Assembly (NCBI RefSeq): GCF_047511655.1
Contig: NC_133392.1
Span: 161,128,542 to 161,192,541, forward strand
Length of the DNA stretch: 64,000 nucleotides
Source: Castor canadensis
Taxonomy: Eukaryota; Chordata; Mammalia; Rodentia; Castoridae
Direction of reading: 5' to 3'
This document shows positions 46,934 to 64,000 of this stretch, in pieces. The notes beneath the pieces were generated by a model. It saw only the letters and a list, made by a program, of their open reading frames with translations, was not told where the DNA came from and searched no databases. Each line of letters begins with the position of its first letter. Within the stretch, counting starts at the first letter, position 1. The position numbers and the translations under genes are program-made.

Positions 46934-48389
46934 TTCACTAGACACTTATATTAACATTATTCCTTCACAATAAGATGTCTAATGCCAAAAATACTGTTAA
47001 GGAAGAAATAAAATAAGAAAAGAAATGAATTAGAAAAAAATTACAAGTTATATACAGATTAAGGTAAATTCCATCAGGGAAAAATTATTATTTGAAATTG
47101 GCCCCTATGGGAATAATTTAAAGCCCATCCAAATGGAGAAGCAGACACATCCCCAGGGAGCCGAGGTCCGGTCCCTGGGGGGCTGTGCTGTCTCTGCTCT
47201 TTGTGGCAGGTCACCTGGATCCACTTCTGTTCCTGACCTTGTCTTGCCAGGAACCTGCACAAAGAGCTGAAGTGGTGGCTGCGTGGTTGATCCGGAGTCT
47301 TAGGCACAGGTAGCGCTTGGCGTCCTGGAGCGTGGCCCACACCTGGTGGCCACAGGGAGGACACCGAGTTGCCAGGGGTTGGGGAAGGTGGGAGACTGGA
47401 GGCCCAGGATGTAGCCGGGAAGCCCTGCCTTTAGAAGAACAGGGCCAAGGCCAATGGGACGGTGAGGCACTGACCAAGAGAAGGACCATCATGTGCCGGC
47501 CCCATCTCTGTATGGAGGCTCCTGACGTCCCCCATACAATTGGGGGGGCAGGTCGGGCCTGTGGAATCTTCTACAGGCCACATGGTGGGCAGGCAATATC
47601 CCAGTCCAGGCCTTGAGCAATCCTGCTTGGTAGAGTCTGCACACTGCTCAAAGGAGTGGCCCTATGCCCCTTATTCTGTTTCAGGGGCACTAGAATCACC
47701 TTGGCTTGTACAAATGGGGTCAGAGACAGAAAATCTCCATTATCTATGGTATAAAGGACCCTCCCAAGCAAGTGCTGGTTGCCCAGGCAGGCGTGGGTTT
47801 GCAAATGAGCTGAACTTTCAAAGCAATGCAAAATTACTTTTAAAAAACAATTTGCAAGTCATTTTTTTTGATTTTTAAAAAATACTGTCTATTTTTTTTT
47901 AAAACCCACATGCTTAAATAGACTCTGTAGTCAATAAGATTACCAAAAGGGTTATTCTTGTAATTTTCATTATAAAAATTGTTTGCGTGATCTCTCTCCT
48001 TAGCACACACCGCATCTTTCTCTTCCCCTCCTCCATGCCACACAGGTGCCTGGAAGTGGTACACCAGCTTCAGTCCTGGCTGGAGCTCCGCTCTTTCCCA
48101 CTGGGTTGATCTGCACGGCAGCTCCGTGAGTGGCACTTGGATGGCTATGGGTGGATGTAGAACAGTGTACTCAAGACAAGTTCTTAGAGATGGTGAAGAT
48201 TACCTACTGCTTCAGAGACTTCTAGGTTCTGGGTTTTCATTGGAAAGGTTAGCGCTGAACCATGGAGGGTGGGGCAGGACGCTGAGGAATGGCCAAGTGC
48301 AAGTGGCAAGGGCTTCTCCCTGGCCTCTTCTCCATCCCCCGCAGCTGGTGCCCTGGCTTTGGACTCTGGCCCTGGGGCCTCCTGGGCTC

Positions 48390-61587
<13,198 letters not shown>

Positions 61588-64000
61588 CTGCTGGCACAGA
61601 CAGGGTAGAAGTTAGGGGAATCCAGGACATGGCAGAGCCATTGTCCTCAGGGCAAGAACCACCCTCATAGGCACCCCAGGTCCCCCTCACAGGCACCCCA
61701 GGTCCTTTATGGCTAATTGCATCAGTGGGCCTCAGGTGGCCTACTGGAACCAGAGGTCTCAGGTGTCTTCCAGCTTCTTGCAGCCAGCCTTGCTCTGTCC
61801 TTCTTGGATGCCAGGCTACATATACAGTCCAGGGTCTAGCCTGAGGAACGGGAACTGGCCTTTCACAAATTAGCCTTGACTGTTAATGCTTGAGATTACC
61901 TGGCCTCTTACTTTGATCGAGACCAGGAATGACCATCTGGCCAGTATCCCTAGTTGACTAGTTTGAGATAGTTTTTGAGTCTTGAAAAATTAAGATAGCT
62001 CCCTGAATCTCCGTTTAAAACACACATCATGGGCTGGAGGAACCACTGCCACCTAATGACAGCATGACATAACTGCAGGCAAAGTATTAAAGAATTCAAC
62101 GGTCCTTACAGGCTGGATCCCAGGAAAAATCTATTCCAAACAATAACGCCAAATGTGACAAGACACAGTACAAAACGAGATGCCTCTGCTTTCCAGAGAT
62201 GCCAAGGGCTTGCTTGAGGAGAAGGGTGGCATGGAGTAGTCATTTCTACCTGGTAGGCAGAGTTGCTATCACCCCCCAGAATGTACCAGCCCCACTGAGA
62301 CTTCAGGCAGTGACAGGAGAGGGCAGGGGACGGTGGAGCCACTCAGGTCTCAGTGCTGCTTCTCCCAGCTCTACCTTGGGCACTGCAGGAAGTGCAGTAG
62401 TGTTCCAAAGGTCAGAGGGGCTCAGAGTCGTTCAGGTTTATAAGGGAACACAGGGAGCAGACACTGGGGTCCTGGAAGGAGCTGCTCAGCCCTGACAGGC
62501 AGCCTGCCGGGTCTGCCCCCCTCCCCCAGCAGGCACATCACACACCTCTGCCTAACAACTATCTCCAGGAGCGGGTTCCACAGGGGAGACCACAGGGAAG
62601 GGTCTGGTGAGGGTGGACAAGAGCGGGCAGGAGTAGTGGGTGCAGACAGTGCTGGAGAAAGGAAGACAGCTCATGACTCTCAAGGTCCTGTGACCACTGG
62701 GAGAGACCCAGGTGAGTGCTCTGCAGCTCACGCGTAAGAAGGAGCATGGGTGAATGGAGAGAGCAGATAGGGTGGCCTTGCCCAGGGTCCCCGTTCATGG
62801 ATAGCTGTCTCTGGGGAGTGTTTAGTGACAGCCCTTTGCACAAGAAACTTGCTCATTCATGGCAGAACGTGGGCCCCAGCTGCTGGTCCACAGGTGAATA
62901 AAGCCATTGGCCACTGAGTCCCTTAGCTCCTTGTCCAAGTGCCCAGTGTATCTTCGTGGGCCCTGCTCACTGGGCACTTACTCAGGGCATGGCTTGAAGG
63001 AGACAGGGACCAAAGCTACTTGGAGGCTACCTGCTCCAGTGGCAGAGACATCTGATATTTGGGGAACAACCAACTGGATACAATAAAAACGCCTACTCAA
63101 CCCACAATGGAGGGCCTCCCCTTGGGCCTGGCTGCTACCTTGGCCCCTGGCCGGCTTTGCTCAGGCCATAGGGAATCAGGCTTTGCCCCATGGATGTGGT
63201 GCTGGCACTTGGACCTCACCAGGACACAGGATGCTCCTAGCCCATGCCGGCTGGTGGACAGATGGAAACAGCCTTGCTCTCTCGGCCACCATCCAGCCCT
63301 TCCCCATTCCTTCTGCAGCCCAGATGATGAGTTCCTAGGGTGAAGCTGGCACAAAGACTGCTATCCACTTGCCTGTGAGTCTCAGAGGCAGCCTAGGAAC
63401 ATAGACTTCCCAGAACCCCAGGGCTTGTGGGGGACTATGCCTGGCAGGACCACCCCATCCTGCACCTGGAGGGCAGAAAGGTCCAGCAACAGTGCTGCCT
63501 GGCAACACCTGGCATGGGCCAATGTCTCTGTACAAGAATGACCTCAATGCTTTATAGAGACCAGTAGTTATCAGGCGTTTTCTGCCAGAATGACAGTCCA
63601 ACCTCAGATCATTTAATTTGGTAACTTATTAGTCATTTGTCCCCTGCCCCTTCCTCCTGGCTCTGGGCCACAGGGGGTGGCAGGCCCATGGGAGGACTGG
63701 ACAGGATAGACAATGGGTAGCCAGACTCCTGCTGGTCCTCTCTTCCTCAGGCCAGGGTGGGTCCAGCCTGCTCCACCCGATCAGATATCCCTGCTGAGCT
63801 CCGGGCACAAACACAAACACAGGATGTGCCTGGCTGGCTTGTCGGCTCTCTCCAGCCCATCCAAGGAAAATCAGAGGAAGTTATTAACCAAACTCCTGGG
63901 CCCAGCGGAACAATAGGAGGCACTAAGTTTAGCTGTGAACACAGCCAGGGTGCAGGTTTCACAGACGGGGGCTCATCCAGGCGGGAAGCGTCAAGGAGAA
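61588..64000 (-). other. PRDM16: PRDM16 upstream intron (runs off the right edge)
   Basis: No exon found to the right edge. It holds a two-copy GGCACCCCAGGTCC tandem at about 61663-61704. No mobile element was recognised with confidence. Confidence 0.6.

Larger units (their letters stand above)
43640..48389 (-). other. PRDM16: PRDM16 3' UTR
   Basis: About 4.75 kb between the TGA and the distal AATAAA, similar in length to the long human PRDM16 3' UTR as I recall it. It contains U-rich and A/U-rich stretches (46.98-47.10 and 47.84-47.95 kb), a TG/CA/AT simple-sequence block, a UGUAUAUA Pumilio-type element (47049-47056), and matches to miR-133 and miR-27. No coding potential is seen in it. 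Confidence 0.85.

Overview
This window is nuclear DNA from a mammal, most likely a rodent. Protein-coding exons are short and bounded by GT/AG splice sites. Introns and intergenic DNA carry 7SL-derived B1-type SINEs fused to ID-like (tRNA-derived) tails, together with MIR, L1M and MaLR fossils. The fused B1 + ID-like SINEs resemble those I associate with beaver-type rodents (Castorimorpha); that species guess is tentative. No prokaryotic, phage or viral coding system is present.

Two genes are supported, both on the minus strand, in the same order as human 1p36.3 (PRDM16, then ARHGEF16) but displayed reversed. (1) ARHGEF16 (ephexin-4, a Rho-family GEF) has its complete coding sequence here: 14 coding exons between 23278 and 9245, all with consensus splice sites and matching phases, giving a 708-residue DH-PH-SH3 protein. 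A CpG-rich promoter lies near 29.5-30.4 kb, and a probable ATTAAA poly(A) signal lies at 8718. (2) PRDM16 (zinc-finger transcription regulator) is represented by its last seven coding exons, 61587 down to 48390, encoding about 379 C-terminal residues: the second C2H2 zinc-finger cluster, the acidic region and the C-terminus. A long 3' UTR of about 4.75 kb follows, ending at an AATAAA near 43657. Earlier PRDM16 exons lie beyond the right edge.

Layout: 1-8.7 kb is intergenic DNA downstream of ARHGEF16 with TG-rich simple sequence and several SINEs. 8.7-30 kb is ARHGEF16. 30-43.6 kb is intergenic and holds a MaLR-type LTR split by a SINE, a near full-length MIR, and a long, decayed L1M element (about 35.0-40.1 kb, with a large non-L1 interruption) containing three nested younger SINEs. 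43.6-61.6 kb is the 3' part of PRDM16, with an LTR-like element in one intron. 61.6-64 kb is the upstream PRDM16 intron.

The genes are neighbours rather than a functional unit. PRDM16 acts in the nucleus in brown/beige fat, stem-cell and developmental programmes. ARHGEF16 acts in the cytoplasm and at the membrane, activating RhoG-type GTPases downstream of EphA2. I see no previously undescribed biological system. The observations most worth a second look are a (GGGT)n quadruplex-forming run that begins inside a PRDM16 5' splice site, a miR-133 8-mer and a miR-27 7-mer in the PRDM16 3' UTR, seven CACCTG E2-boxes plus a tandem duplication in the ARHGEF16 CpG island, an altered PDZ-ligand C-terminus in ARHGEF16, and the nested repeat stratigraphy at 35-40 kb. 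Comparisons with human proteins and repeat consensus sequences are from memory, not from a search.
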